From NCBI GenBank assembly GCA_013215805.1, contig JABSQM010000014.1, positions 248,001-312,000 of the forward strand: a DNA stretch of 64,000 bases, read 5' to 3'. The notes under the pieces are model-generated. The model ran no database searches and was not told the origin of the DNA. It was given only the letters and a program-made list of their open reading frames with translations. The stretch comes from Piscirickettsiaceae bacterium. GTDB taxonomy: Bacteria; Pseudomonadota; Gammaproteobacteria; Nitrosococcales; Methylophagaceae. Position numbers and translations under genes: made by a program. Position 1 is the first letter of the stretch, and every line of letters starts with the position of its first letter. Shown one piece after another: positions 20,996-32,053 of this stretch.

Positions 20996-21418
20996 ATGAA
21001 TTTTGGCAAATCGCTTATTGGAACAATAGCAGCAACATTAACTCTATTCTCCACAGTAATTTTAGCGGCAGAGCACATAGTAACGGCCAAAGTTACATCA
21101 TTTAAGCCCACAGTCATTAGAATTTCTATTGGTGATACTGTTTCATGGGACAAAATGAGTGGTCATACTACTGAAACCATTCAGGGAATGATTCCTCAGG
21201 ATGCAAAAGGATGGATGTCTGCTATTAGTGAAAATTTCACCACCCCGCCACTTACCGTCGAAGGTATTTACTTTTATAAATGTACGCCTCACTGGGGGGC
21301 AGGTATGGGTGGAGTTGTCATAGTTGGTGAGCCAACCAACTTAGCAAGTATTGAAGGTACAAAACCAAGAGGTGCTGCTAAAAGGTTGTTAAAGAAAACC
21401 AAGAAAGCACTTAAATAA
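20996..21418 (+). CDS. Pseudoazurin-type blue copper protein
   Basis: 140 residues with a Sec signal peptide (cleavage near residue 24, VILAA then EH) and a clear ribosome-binding site (GAGGG). The cupredoxin domain shows all type-1 copper ligands: His57 in SGHTTETIQGM, Cys96 and His99 in YKCTPHWGAGM, and Met104. The ETIxGMIP and KCTPHxGxGMxGVVxVG blocks are those of pseudoazurin. It would carry single electrons in the periplasm, typically from cytochrome bc1 to a copper nitrite reductase or other terminal acceptor. It sits just upstream of petABC on the same strand. A Lys-rich tail after residue 120 is longer than in many relatives. Confidence 0.88.
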   Translation: MNFGKSLIGTIAATLTLFSTVILAAEHIVTAKVTSFKPTVIRISIGDTVSWDKMSGHTTETIQGMIPQDAKGWMSAISENFTTPPLTVEGIYFYKCTPHWGAGMGGVVIVGEPTNLASIEGTKPRGAAKRLLKKTKKALK

Positions 21419-21421
21419 TTA

Positions 21422-21476
21422 AGATCAGATTCTAAGCCACGGTAGCCTGCTCACAATATAAGCAGGCCTGTGATCT
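21422..21476 (+). terminator. Nested hairpin after the pseudoazurin gene
   Basis: Inner stem GCCTGCT / AGCAGGC (21445-21451 and 21461-21467) is perfect with a 9-base loop; an outer pair AGATCA / TGATCT (21422-21427, 21471-21476) encloses it. It begins 3 bases after the pseudoazurin stop and is followed by an AT-rich stretch but no clean T-run. It may terminate or attenuate transcription into petABC, or protect the copper-protein mRNA 3' end. Confidence 0.5.
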
Positions 21477-21631
21477 GAATTAAATTTAATTTGGATCTCA
21501 TCGCTAACTATACATACTAATTGTGATATTATTTTACCGATACCAAAATATTGCTCAGCGGTAACGTGAGGATCACTCGCCTTTGAGCAAAACATAATTT
21601 CCATGATTGTAACGCTAGGAAATAGATCTTA

Positions 21632-22237
21632 ATGAATAAAATAGTTGATAATGACAAAAGGCGATTTTTAACTACAGCTGCTAGTATAGTTGTTGGGGGT
21701 GTAGGTACCATTGCTACTGCCGTACCATTCGTTGCGTCTATGCTTCCAAGTGCTAAATCCAAAGCGGCTGGTGCTCCAGTTGAAATTGACATCAGTAAAT
21801 TGGAATTTGGACAACAGATTATTATAGAATGGCGCAAAAAACCGGTTTGGATTGTACGCCGTTCAGAAGAAACTATTCGAGAGTTAAGTAATATTGATAA
21901 TATTCTGCTAGATCCCAATAGCAGTAATACGAATCAACAGCCTGAGTATTGTAAAAATGCATCTCGTTCCATCAGGGATGAATTTCTAGTTTTAATAGGA
22001 GTTTGCACACACTTAGGTTGTTCGCCGACCTATGTTCCCAAGATTGAGGCTGGCAGTAAAAACCTTGGTGATGATTGGAATGGTGGTTTCTTTTGTCCAT
22101 GTCATGGATCAAAATTTGATTTAGCTGGTCGCGTACACAAAGGGGTCCCAGCTCCGAAAAATTTGGCTGTTCCTCCTCATCATTTTATAGGTAATAACCG
22201 CATTCGCATAGGTGATGAATTACAAGGAGATGTATAA
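21632..22237 (+). CDS. petA: Ubiquinol-cytochrome c reductase Rieske iron-sulfur subunit
   Basis: 201 residues. The [2Fe-2S] ligands are Cys125/His127 (GVCTHLGCS) and Cys155/His158 (FFCPCHGSKFD), with Cys130 and Cys157 for the disulfide. The N-terminus is an uncleaved Tat signal anchor: DKRRFLTTA then a hydrophobic helix (about 15-38). The twin-arginine position reads Lys9-Arg10 when aligned to the S/T-R-R-x-F-L consensus. The subunit takes electrons from ubiquinol in the periplasm. Its TAA overlaps the petB ATG by one base. It is the one clear Tat client in the window, which also encodes TatABC. Confidence 0.96.
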   Translation: MNKIVDNDKRRFLTTAASIVVGGVGTIATAVPFVASMLPSAKSKAAGAPVEIDISKLEFGQQIIIEWRKKPVWIVRRSEETIRELSNIDNILLDPNSSNTNQQPEYCKNASRSIRDEFLVLIGVCTHLGCSPTYVPKIEAGSKNLGDDWNGGFFCPCHGSKFDLAGRVHKGVPAPKNLAVPPHHFIGNNRIRIGDELQGDV

Positions 22238-23466
22238 TGCTAGCTAACTTAATTGGATGGATAGACGAACGTTTTCCTGCCACCAAATTATGGAAAGAAC
22301 ATTTATCTGAATATTATGTTCCCAAAAATTTCAACTTCTGGTATTTCTTTGGTTCTTTAGCATTATTGGTCCTGGTATTACAAATAGTTACCGGCATTTT
22401 TCTCACTATGCACTATAAGCCAGACACGAATCTGGCCTTTGCTTCAGTTGAATATATTATGCGCGATGTCGAATGGGGTTGGCTAATAAGATATCTACAT
22501 TCCACAGGAGCATCCGCTTTCTTTGTCGTGATATATCTGCATATGTTCCGTGGCCTCATGTATGGCTCATATAAACAACCTCGTGAACTCGTATGGATAT
22601 TCGGCATGCTAATTTATTTAGCACTCATGGCGGAAGCCTTTATGGGATATTTACTACCATGGGGACAAATGTCTTACTGGGGAGCTCAGGTCATAATCTC
22701 CTTATTTGGCGCCATACCATTCATTGGAGAGCAACTGTCCCTATGGCTTAGAGGTGATTTTGTAATTGCTGATGCGACACTAAACCGTTTTTTTGCATTT
22801 CATGTTATTGCTGTACCATTAGTACTGATCGGTCTAATTGTAGCCCATATTATAGCCTTGCATGAGGTCGGCTCTAACAACCCTGATGGCATAGAAATTA
22901 AAAATTATAAAGATAAAAGGGGTATCCCAATTGATGGTATCCCATTTCATCCCTATTACACAGTAAAGGATATTATGGGCATGATCGTCTTTTTGTTTAT
23001 TTTCTCCTCAATTTTGTTCTATATCCCCGAATTTGGCGGTTGGTTTTTAGAACATGATAACTTTATTCCTGCCGATCCATTCAAAACTCCAGAGCATATC
23101 GCTCCAGTATGGTATTTCACGCCTTTTTATGCGATTTTACGTGCCATTCCAAGTATGGCTGGTTCAGCATTTCCTGGTGTTATTGCGATGGGATTGTCAA
23201 TCTTGTTTTTATTTTTAATACCTTGGTTAGATCGCAGCCCTATAAAATCAATTAGATATCGTGGAATTTACTTCCGTATCGCACTGGTTTCATTCATAAT
23301 TAGCTTTCTTACCTTAGGATTTTTAGGAACACAACCAGTCACTGGGCTTTATACGTTACTAGCTCAAATATGCTCTACTATTTATTTTGCATTTTTTATT
23401 TTAATGCCTTTTTATACAAAAATAGATAATGATAAACCTGTGCCAAAAAGGGTTACATTCAAATGA
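22237..23466 (+). CDS. petB: Cytochrome b of the bc1 complex
   Basis: 409 residues with eight or so hydrophobic helices. Haem ligands are the His pairs in helices B and D: RYLHSTGASAFF / YLHMFRG and FAFHVIAVP / HIIALHEVGSNNP. The quinol-site PEW-like motif appears as PVWYFTPFYAILRAIP (PVW variant). A ribosome-binding site AAGGAGA overlaps the end of petA. It oxidises ubiquinol and drives the Q cycle in the inner membrane. The last four bases overlap the petC start (ATGA). Confidence 0.96.
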   Translation: MLANLIGWIDERFPATKLWKEHLSEYYVPKNFNFWYFFGSLALLVLVLQIVTGIFLTMHYKPDTNLAFASVEYIMRDVEWGWLIRYLHSTGASAFFVVIYLHMFRGLMYGSYKQPRELVWIFGMLIYLALMAEAFMGYLLPWGQMSYWGAQVIISLFGAIPFIGEQLSLWLRGDFVIADATLNRFFAFHVIAVPLVLIGLIVAHIIALHEVGSNNPDGIEIKNYKDKRGIPIDGIPFHPYYTVKDIMGMIVFLFIFSSILFYIPEFGGWFLEHDNFIPADPFKTPEHIAPVWYFTPFYAILRAIPSMAGSAFPGVIAMGLSILFLFLIPWLDRSPIKSIRYRGIYFRIALVSFIISFLTLGFLGTQPVTGLYTLLAQICSTIYFAFFILMPFYTKIDNDKPVPKRVTFK

Positions 23467-24176
23467 AAATATTAATTCTAGCAATATTTATTAATTTACT
23501 GTATCTATCCTCAGGTTCGGTTATAGCATCTGGAGATGGAGTATACCTAGATAAGGTAGATATCGAAATAACAGATAAGGCGTCGCTGCAGCGTGGTGCC
23601 AAAATTTTTGTTAACTATTGTTTAAGCTGCCATCAAGCATCCTATATGCGCTATAACCGTATGGGTAAAGATATAGGCCTAACAGATCGTCAAGTTATCG
23701 AGAATCTTATGTTTGCCTCAAATAAAATTGGTGACACAATGACCATTGCTATGCGGGGAAAAGATGCGAAAAAATGGTTTGGTATGACTCCACCAGATTT
23801 ATCGGTAATTTCTCGTGCAAGAGGTACAGACTGGCTTTACACCTATCTACGTACTTTCTATTTAGATGAGTCTAAAATTATGGGTACCAACAATGCAACC
23901 TTCAAAAATGTTGGAATGCCTCATGTCTTATGGAAACAGCAAGGATATCTAAAGAAAGAGGATAAAACTAACGATTTAATATCAGCAACTAAAGGTATAA
24001 TTACAGAGCATGAATATGATATCATGATTAAAGATTTAACAAACTTCTTAGCATATCTCGGCGAACCATCAAAAATTCAGCGCTTATCATTGGCAAAATG
24101 GGTTTTGTTATATCTAGTACTATTTTTCTTAGTAGCTTTTTCCATGAAAAAATCCTTTTGGAAGGATGTAAGCTAG
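23463..24176 (+). CDS. petC: Cytochrome c1 of the bc1 complex
   Basis: 237 residues. Signal peptide (about 1-22), haem c site CLSCH (Cys53, Cys56, His57), the distal Met region, and a C-terminal membrane anchor (about 210-230, WVLLYLVLFFLVAF). It passes electrons from the Rieske centre to periplasmic carriers, plausibly the pseudoazurin encoded upstream. Completes a three-gene petABC operon. The sspAB genes that often follow in betaproteobacteria are missing. Confidence 0.95.
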   Translation: MKILILAIFINLLYLSSGSVIASGDGVYLDKVDIEITDKASLQRGAKIFVNYCLSCHQASYMRYNRMGKDIGLTDRQVIENLMFASNKIGDTMTIAMRGKDAKKWFGMTPPDLSVISRARGTDWLYTYLRTFYLDESKIMGTNNATFKNVGMPHVLWKQQGYLKKEDKTNDLISATKGIITEHEYDIMIKDLTNFLAYLGEPSKIQRLSLAKWVLLYLVLFFLVAFSMKKSFWKDVS

Positions 24177-24459
24177 TATTAGCATACTAATAATATTAGT
24201 AGTGAATTAAAATTTTATAACTATCTTTCAATGTACTCTTCAAATTTTCATTGCTCTACACGAGATCCAGTCAATATTCAACTTAATTATGTCCATTAAC
24301 AGTTACACACTGGATAAATTAAAATAAAGCATCTCCACAATAACCTCCACCCCCAGTACTCCTAAATAACAATGAACATTGCATGTGTATATATCATGTA
24401 GATATTCCCATCGATAGAAAGACCTAAACATAAAGACCAATTTTGATAATCAGCCATAT

Positions 24460-25026
24460 TCAATATCTATTAACACGTATTATGAAAAATTTAATATCAT
24501 TATGAAGCAATTGTGTCTGCATATTAACAACCTCTTTTTTATCTATGATTGGCCCCACCTGCACACGATGCCAAATATCTCTATTATTAATCTTAACGGT
24601 TTCTATTTCTGATTCAATACCTAATAATGATAGTGTTGTCTTAAAATTATCAGCATCGTTTAATTTCCTAAATGAACCAACTTGTAATATGTATCCTATC
24701 TTTTCTGCATTTCTAATTATAATATTATGTTTCTCAGGAGGATAGACTATGATGTTCCTATTTTCTGTCCAATTATTATTCGTAATTACCTCCATATTTG
24801 GCAATAATGTATAAAAATCGAATATAGGCACTGCCAATTCTAATTCTATATTTGATTTTGTAATATCAACAATTTCAATTCTTGTACCTGTGCTTGGACT
24901 AACGCCATTTCTAAGATTTAATAAAAACATTACTATAATGACAGATACTAAGATTAGCAATATGCCCCTCCCATAGTAATGATGTTTTATATAGTACATT
25001 ACGCATATATCTTTTAATGACCACAC
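24460..25026 (-). CDS. SPOR-domain membrane protein
   Basis: About 188 residues from a GTG (AGAAGG four bases upstream); the first ATG is at 24999. One N-terminal membrane helix (GILLILVSVIIVMFLLNL), a linker, and a C-terminal SPOR domain (YILQVGSFRKLNDADNF ... HRVQVGPIIDKKEV). SPOR domains bind denuded peptidoglycan at the septum. A SPOR gene directly after argS is common in beta and gammaproteobacteria. The protein is less conserved than its neighbours but the domain is clear. Confidence 0.82.
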   Translation of the reverse strand: MWSLKDICVMYYIKHHYYGRGILLILVSVIIVMFLLNLRNGVSPSTGTRIEIVDITKSNIELELAVPIFDFYTLLPNMEVITNNNWTENRNIIVYPPEKHNIIIRNAEKIGYILQVGSFRKLNDADNFKTTLSLLGIESEIETVKINNRDIWHRVQVGPIIDKKEVVNMQTQLLHNDIKFFIIRVNRY

Positions 25027-25038
25027 ACAACCTTCTAT

Positions 25039-26799
25039 CTACATTGATTCTAGTGTAGATATACCCATAATTGTCAAGCCATTAGCAATGACCTGACGAA
25101 CAGCTACCACTAAAGTTAGTCTTGCTTGACTTAATTTAGTATCATTAATAATAAAGTTATGCGCATTGTAATAGGTGTGAAAAGCACCGGATAAATCTGT
25201 TAAAAAATGAGCTAAAATATGAGGCATATGCTTTAAAGCTGCAAACTCCAATATTTCAGGATAACGTGCCAACATAGTTAATAAATCTCGTTCATGAGAT
25301 TCAACTAATTTGCCAAGATTAGTCTCCCCTATCGTTCTATTCCAAATGAGATCACTATCTGCCAAACGCCTAAAGACTCTACAAATACGAGCATGAGCAT
25401 ATTGAACATAATAAACTGGATTATCCTTATTTTTCAACTTAGTTAACTCAAGATCAAAATCCATATGTTGCTCAGCACTATGCATCACATAAAAAAAACG
25501 AGCTGCATCTTTACCAATTTCCTCACGTAATTCCCTTAAGGTTACAAATTCACCGCTACGCGTAGACATAACAACCTTATCCCCGCCCCTATATAACACT
25601 GCAAATTGAACCAACAAGACCTTTAATCGACTTTCATCTTGATTCATAACTGCCAAAGATGCCTTAATACGTGGTATATAACCATGATGGTCTGATCCCC
25701 AAATATTTATTACCTCATCAAAACCTCGTTGAAATTTATTTAAATGATAAGCTATATCGGAAGCAAAATAAGTCGTCTGCCCATTATCACGAACCACTAC
25801 ACGATCCTTTTCATCACCAAAATCAGTGGACTTGAACCACCACGCACCATCTTTTTGATAAAGAACATTGGCGCATTTTAACTTTTTTATTGCCTTATTA
25901 ACTGCACCTGATTCAATTAATGACAGTTCTGAAAACCATTCATCATAATAACTGCCGAAATCAGACAAATCATCACTAATATCTAATAAAATTGTATTTA
26001 AACATAAATCAAATATTTTACGATATTCTGACTGACCTAATAACTGCTTAGCTTTTTCAATTAAATCATCAATATAAACATCCCCATTACTATCATCTGG
26101 TTGCTCAAACGAAATATCAGTAAATATTTCTAATGTAGAATAGAAAAACTCGTCTCCATAATTAGCATGTAATATTTTAGCTATATCTATTACATATTTT
26201 CCCCTATAAGCACTACTAGGAAAAATTATATTTTCACCGCAAACATCAAGATAACGTAACCATACGCTGATAGCTAAGATATTTACTTGGCGACCCGAAT
26301 CATTTACATAATATTCACGGTGAACTTTAAATCCAATAGTCTCTAATAGATTGCTAATAATGGATCCATAAACCGCACTACGCCCATGACCTACATGTAA
26401 TGGCCCTGTTGGATTTGCTGATACAAATTCAACCTGAATACACTTGCCCTTTCCTACATAACTTTTCCCAAAATTATCTTTAGTAGCAAGAATACATTTA
26501 ACTACTTGCAACTTTGAATCAGACGATAAGGTGAAGTTAATAAATCCTTGTCCAGCAATATCTATTTTGTCGATAACATCAGTTTTTGGTATCGCTTTGA
26601 CTATGATGGAAGCTATTTTAAAAGGATTAATACTAGTTGTCTTTGCTAATGTCATTGCTATATTGCTGGCGAAATCTCCATAGACTTTATTCTTTGTGCG
26701 TTCCACCCGAATTTTTGGTATATTAACATTAGGGATCTTACCTTGCTTAATAGCAGAAATTAAAGCTATTTCAATATTCTTTTTAAGATGATATTTCAA
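25039..26799 (-). CDS. argS: Arginyl-tRNA synthetase ArgS
   Basis: 586 residues. Starts with TTG at 26799 (GAGG about 10 bases upstream); no ATG is available before conserved sequence. N-terminal Add-1 domain, then HIGH region ANPTGPLHVGHGR, the KMSK-equivalent VVMSTRSGEFV, and the C-terminal anticodon-binding helices with YYVQYAHARICRVFRR. It charges tRNA-Arg. Twelve bases separate it from the SPOR gene, so they share an operon. Confidence 0.95.
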   Translation of the reverse strand: MKYHLKKNIEIALISAIKQGKIPNVNIPKIRVERTKNKVYGDFASNIAMTLAKTTSINPFKIASIIVKAIPKTDVIDKIDIAGQGFINFTLSSDSKLQVVKCILATKDNFGKSYVGKGKCIQVEFVSANPTGPLHVGHGRSAVYGSIISNLLETIGFKVHREYYVNDSGRQVNILAISVWLRYLDVCGENIIFPSSAYRGKYVIDIAKILHANYGDEFFYSTLEIFTDISFEQPDDSNGDVYIDDLIEKAKQLLGQSEYRKIFDLCLNTILLDISDDLSDFGSYYDEWFSELSLIESGAVNKAIKKLKCANVLYQKDGAWWFKSTDFGDEKDRVVVRDNGQTTYFASDIAYHLNKFQRGFDEVINIWGSDHHGYIPRIKASLAVMNQDESRLKVLLVQFAVLYRGGDKVVMSTRSGEFVTLRELREEIGKDAARFFYVMHSAEQHMDFDLELTKLKNKDNPVYYVQYAHARICRVFRRLADSDLIWNRTIGETNLGKLVESHERDLLTMLARYPEILEFAALKHMPHILAHFLTDLSGAFHTYYNAHNFIINDTKLSQARLTLVVAVRQVIANGLTIMGISTLESM

Positions 26800-28297
26800 A
26801 ATAGAAAATCCTCACATGAAATCAATCATGACATATTAACCGATCCTCTAGTATGATCACATCCTTATTGACTGGCCATATGAATACAAAAAATGGATAA
26901 TTTTACAATTCAAAAATACTATCATTTAAATACATTAGATAAATTAATATCGTTTGCTCTACTTATCTTCATCTAATTTAAATTAAATTATTATCCATAT
27001 ATTTATTTTTGATGGCTCATACATTGAGATCAGTAGTGCACTGTGAAAGTCATTTACTATCAATAAGAGGTTCTAAATATTCTATATTTTATAATTAACA
27101 AGTACATGTAACTATAATTATTTAAAAAAAAACATATTCAATAAAACCGCGATAGTTATTAATAATTTTAAGAGATACTTATCCATAAAAAGCACCAACT
27201 TAACATCTAAAATAAGTATTAAACACCTCATTTCAGTGGAAAATATGAGCTATCTTTAGAGCACTCATATTAATAATATTAGCACTAGATTGAAATATAT
27301 GCCCTATTTAAAAATATTTATCTAAATATTTTACTCACTCAAACTACTGACCAGATATGTAATGGCATATCAAGATGCAAAGAAGTATTATAATATCCTG
27401 ATTTTAATAAATATGATTAGCACAATTTATTTAACAAATGTATAATGTTGCAATCGTAGTAACAAATTTTTCTTCGCACAAAAAATATATCCAACAACAT
27501 GAGCATGTTGATCTAAGTTCATTATTCTTATAATATCCATCAATTGTTATGTTAAAGTACATTTAATATCTTGGTATCTATTGTAATTAGTATTAATAAT
27601 ACTAGCATTAAGTATTTCTTCTTCTGATATTACCCTTGATCTTTTAATTACTGATTCAAGTCTTTATTAATTAAAACACGGTATCACTGTAATTATAAAT
27701 AATAACTTAATATTAAATATGCAAAATTGAAAAAATATAATATTATTGCTGTATTGCGAAATACTCTCAGATATATCTAACTCGATTTACTTACACAAAA
27801 TATGAACTGCTCAATCTATAAGAAAAATATTAATTATATAATTGGTAAAGCTGCCCTACAGATAACAAAACAATTAAAGTCTATATTTAATTCTGCCATA
27901 TTATTTTTTAAATAGGAATAGTATTCATATATATGTATAAAAATTATGCATGACGTGCCAATTATTCATGCCGTGATACCAGAATTTATTAAATAAACTA
28001 AAAGTAGACAAGTATTATAGTTATAGATTATGATAATACTTATGGATTATTAGGATCGGACGATATAGAAAAATTACTTTCAAAAATGTAATTAGAGTGA
28101 ACAAATTTGCACTAAATTTTGTAATATATATAACTGTTACAGGCATATATTAAAATCTATAACAGAAGAAAGAAATTGCCGAATTATCAAAAAATTATTA
28201 TTTATATGAATCATATATTCACTCTTACATATAAAATTGATACTATCTATAATAATTATAATATGGGCAGTGTGTAATACCATTATTATAAATTATA
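26800..28297. other. AT-rich spacer without recognisable genes
   Basis: About 1.5 kb between argS and folA. priA, the frequent neighbour of argS, is not recognisable, even as fragments. Several TA-rich runs but no repeat or RNA gene that I can support. Confidence 0.5.
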
Positions 28298-28798
28298 TTA
28301 TAAGATAACCCTCATTCTATCGTAAACCACAAAACTATAAGGATATTGATTCTCTTCATCGGACACATGATCCTCGCGTCTTATTTCTCTCCATTGGCTC
28401 TCATCCCAATCGGAAAACCAAGAATCGCCCTCTAATTCAGCATTAACATGAGTCATGTAGACTCTATTTACTCTCGGTAGAAATTGTTCGTACAATGACG
28501 CCCCCCCTATTACCATGATTTCTTTGCCATAATTAGATGCAGCACATAATGCTCGCTCCAATGATGATGCCACGGTACAGCCATCCACATGGTAGTCAGT
28601 ATTTGAAGTGACAACTATGTTTTTTCTTCCAGGTAATGGTCTACCTATAGATTCATATGTATTTCTTCCCATCAAAAGAGTTTTGCCAATTGTTAATCTA
28701 CTGAAATATCTAAGATCTGCAGGTAATCTCCAAGGTAAAATATTATTTTTACCGATCAGACCCTGCCTATCCATTGCAACAATAATGACTAATTTCAT
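28298..28798 (-). CDS. folA: Dihydrofolate reductase FolA
   Basis: 166 residues from ATG 28798 (MKLVIIVAMDRQGLIG). Features: NILPWRLPADLRYF with the Trp and catalytic Asp of the folate pocket, TIGKTLLMGRNTYESIG, and VIGGASLYEQFLP for NADPH binding. It reduces dihydrofolate to tetrahydrofolate. With folM, folK and folB elsewhere in the window it shows that the folate branch is kept. Confidence 0.95.
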   Translation of the reverse strand: MKLVIIVAMDRQGLIGKNNILPWRLPADLRYFSRLTIGKTLLMGRNTYESIGRPLPGRKNIVVTSNTDYHVDGCTVASSLERALCAASNYGKEIMVIGGASLYEQFLPRVNRVYMTHVNAELEGDSWFSDWDESQWREIRREDHVSDEENQYPYSFVVYDRMRVIL

Positions 28799-29773
28799 TG
28801 TCAATAATACCGATAATTTTCTGGGAAATATCTATAATAAAATTTATTTTGGTTATTTAGCTAAATTGCAAGGCAATGATTAAATTTTAATGTAAATGAG
28901 GTTCTTGCCCCTGCTGACAGTTAAATCTTGCTCAAATATATTTATATACATAGCATCTCACCTTAAGATTAGCTATTTACTGCACCAATTTATACTATTT
29001 TTATAAATTCATAGTTACATTAATAATTGATCATTTGTACCATGGAGTTAAAAACATTAGGTTGCCTTTTCCTCAGTAAGGCACTGCCTCTAGAAAAATT
29101 TGGTAAATGATATAGCCAATATTATTTTGCTAAACTATTAATTGCAATAAATCACGCATAATAATAAAATGCTTATCAACACTAAACCTTGATTACTCAG
29201 ATGCAACCTTACACTCTACACTACTTTCCATCACTTTCAGTTCAAAATTACTTGTAAATTAATATGGACATTAGGCGAGTTATGAAGCTAAAGGACTAAA
29301 ATATGGATCATATATCTACATCCATATCTGTTATATTAATTTAATATTTAATACAAGACAGCTCCTGATAATAACGAAGACTGTGCTCAACCTGAAGTAA
29401 TAGTACACAATCATATTGTAACTATTAAATTTTCAAGGTATTGTTAGTTTGTTTAAAAACAAGTACTCATTTTAATATTACCATAATACTCTTACCCGAA
29501 TTAGCAACTATTTAGTAACCATTGAGTCTACATAATATATATTCAGCTCTTTCTAAGTATTGCATATTGTGTAACAATAATGATTAAATAGGAAATATAG
29601 TATGCTTTACATACTTAATATATTATTCATCCGATAAAATTTATAATTTTTAAATTAAGATGATTCAATCATACATTGATATTTTATTGTAAATAGACAA
29701 ATATAATACCTATTTTTTATACGTATACCTCTTTACAACAGTTATTTTTATACAGGAAGCAAAGGACAAGACG
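28799..29773. other. Divergent folA/metE spacer
   Basis: 975 bases between two divergent starts. A TATAAT at about 29703-29708 upstream of metE may be part of its promoter but no well-spaced -35 is present. I did not recognise a SAM or cobalamin riboswitch or a MetJ/MetR site. Confidence 0.4.
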
Positions 29774-32053
29774 ATGGTCATTACTCATAACCTTGGTTTT
29801 CCACGCATCGGAAATAATCGAGAATTAAAATTTGCATTAGAAAAATTTTGGCGAGGGGAATCCGATAAGTATGAGCTGCTACAGACGGCTAAAATTTTGC
29901 GTCAAACTCATTGGAAGAGACAAAAGCACCTTGACTTACTACCAGTAGGTGACTTCTCTTTGTATGATCATGTGCTTGATACTAGTATTTTGGTTGGCAA
30001 TTTACCCAAACGATCAAATCCAGAACAAGATGAATTGACAAGATATTTCCAGATCGCACGCGGTCAGTCACATAAACATAGTCAACAAATAGCAGCTGGT
30101 GAAATGACTAAATGGTTTGATACTAACTATCATTATATTGTTCCAGAATTTGATGTTAACACTACCTTTAGTCTTAATGACAATATACTAATAAATCAAA
30201 TCAAAGAAGCTAAAATACTAGGTTATAATGTCAAACCTGTTATTTTAGGGCCTGTAACTTACTTATGGCTAGGAAAGACTAGAGACGGAAGTAATAAACT
30301 TGATTTATTAGATAGTTTACTCGCAATTTATCAAAAACTGTTCAGTATCCTAAATGAGTATGGAGTAGAATGGGTTCAAATTGATGAACCGATATTAGTA
30401 ACTGAATTAAGTCCGACATGGATACACGCCATAGAAAGATTCTATTTTGCACAAAATGAATCATCCGTGAAATTATTGTTAACTAGCTATTTTGGTGAGC
30501 TACAAGAGAATATGAATTTTACTTGTCAACTACCAGTATCTGGATTACATATTGATGCCATAAATGGTTTTGACGAAATTAATAAGGTAATCGATTGCTT
30601 ACCTAACCATAAATTTCTGTCTCTTGGAATAATAAATGGTCGTAATATTTGGATTAATAATTTAAATAAAACCTTGGATTGGCTTACTCCTATACACAAA
30701 CGTTTGAAGGATCGCCTGTGGTTAGCTCCATCCTGTTCTTTACTTCACGTACCTGTTGATCTAAATAACGAAGATAAGCTAGATGATGAGATTAAATCTT
30801 GGCTGGCCTTTGCTATACAGAAGCTTGATGAACTCAATATTCTAGCCAAGGCACTTAATCATGGTAAAAATGCTGTAATTGAAGAGCTATTAGTTAATGG
30901 GCTGGCTATTAAATCACGCCAAAGATCAGGGCGCGTACACAATCCTATAGTACAAAAACACGTTTCAAAAATTAATAGTGAGCTAGTTTTGCATAGAACC
31001 CCATACTTAAAGCGTGTAAAAGCTCAAAAAAAGCTATTTAATTTACCATTATTTCCAACTACAACTATCGGTTCATTTCCTCAAACGGAAGATATACGCT
31101 TCATGCGAAAACAATTGCGTTTAGGTAAGATCAATTATCAATTTTATCAGGAATTTATAAAAAAAGAAATTGCATATACCATTAAACAACAGGAGAAAAT
31201 TGGACTTGATGTGTTGGTTCATGGTGAACCTGAGCGAAATGATATGGTGGAATATTTCGGTGAACAGCTTGATGGTTATGCTCTTAGCGAGTTTGGATGG
31301 GTACAATCTTATGGTTCAAGATGTGTGAAGCCTCCGATTCTATTTGGAGATATTTCGCGCTCCCAAGCAATGACAGTTGAGTGGGCTAGTTATGCTCAAT
31401 CATTAAGCAATAAGCCAGTTAAAGGTATGTTAACCGGCCCCGTAACAATCTTAAATTGGTCCTTCGTCAGAGATGACCAGCAGTATTCAGAATCCTGTTT
31501 ACAATTAGCATTAGCTATTCGTGATGAGGTTCTGGACCTTGAGCGCGCCGGCATTAATATTATTCAAATTGATGAAGCCGCCCTACGCGAAGGATTGCCA
31601 CTAAGAAAAACTCAATGGTCAGAGTATTTTAGCTGGGCCATTAATAGTTTCAAAATAGTTACACATAGCGTAAGAGATGAAACTCAGATCCATACCCACA
31701 TGTGTTATTCTGAATTCAATGATATCATTCAAGCCATCGCTGATATGGATGCCGATGTCATCACTATAGAAACTTCACGCTCAAATATGGAATTACTTGA
31801 TGTATTCAATGAATTTAGATATCCAAATGAAATTGGCCCAGGAATATACGACATACACTCACCAAATATTCCAACGGTAGATTATATGGTCAGCCTGATT
31901 GATAAGGCATCTCAACGTATTCCAGCAGAACGTTTATGGATAAACCCTGATTGTGGGTTGAAGACTCGCCGTTGGGACGAGGTAAAAACTGCGTTAAAAA
32001 ATATGGTTGCAGCTAGCCATATATTACGTTCTAATTTAATCAATCTAGTATAG
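29774..32053 (+). CDS. metE: Cobalamin-independent methionine synthase MetE
   Basis: 759 residues, full length, ribosome-binding site AGGAAGCAAAGGA. Two homologous barrels; the C-terminal one carries the zinc ligands in HTHMCYSEF (His, Cys) and NPDCGLKTR (Cys), plus [13 protein letters not shown] and [10 protein letters not shown]. It methylates homocysteine with 5-methyltetrahydropteroyltriglutamate. Keeping MetE means methionine can be made without vitamin B12. It depends on the folate pathway kept in the same window. Confidence 0.96.
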   Translation: MVITHNLGFPRIGNNRELKFALEKFWRGESDKYELLQTAKILRQTHWKRQKHLDLLPVGDFSLYDHVLDTSILVGNLPKRSNPEQDELTRYFQIARGQSHKHSQQIAAGEMTKWFDTNYHYIVPEFDVNTTFSLNDNILINQIKEAKILGYNVKPVILGPVTYLWLGKTRDGSNKLDLLDSLLAIYQKLFSILNEYGVEWVQIDEPILVTELSPTWIHAIERFYFAQNESSVKLLLTSYFGELQENMNFTCQLPVSGLHIDAINGFDEINKVIDCLPNHKFLSLGIINGRNIWINNLNKTLDWLTPIHKRLKDRLWLAPSCSLLHVPVDLNNEDKLDDEIKSWLAFAIQKLDELNILAKALNHGKNAVIEELLVNGLAIKSRQRSGRVHNPIVQKHVSKINSELVLHRTPYLKRVKAQKKLFNLPLFPTTTIGSFPQTEDIRFMRKQLRLGKINYQFYQEFIKKEIAYTIKQQEKIGLDVLVHGEPERNDMVEYFGEQLDGYALSEFGWVQSYGSRCVKPPILFGDISRSQAMTVEWASYAQSLSNKPVKGMLTGPVTILNWSFVRDDQQYSESCLQLALAIRDEVLDLERAGINIIQIDEAALREGLPLRKTQWSEYFSWAINSFKIVTHSVRDETQIHTHMCYSEFNDIIQAIADMDADVITIETSRSNMELLDVFNEFRYPNEIGPGIYDIHSPNIPTVDYMVSLIDKASQRIPAERLWINPDCGLKTRRWDEVKTALKNMVAASHILRSNLINLV

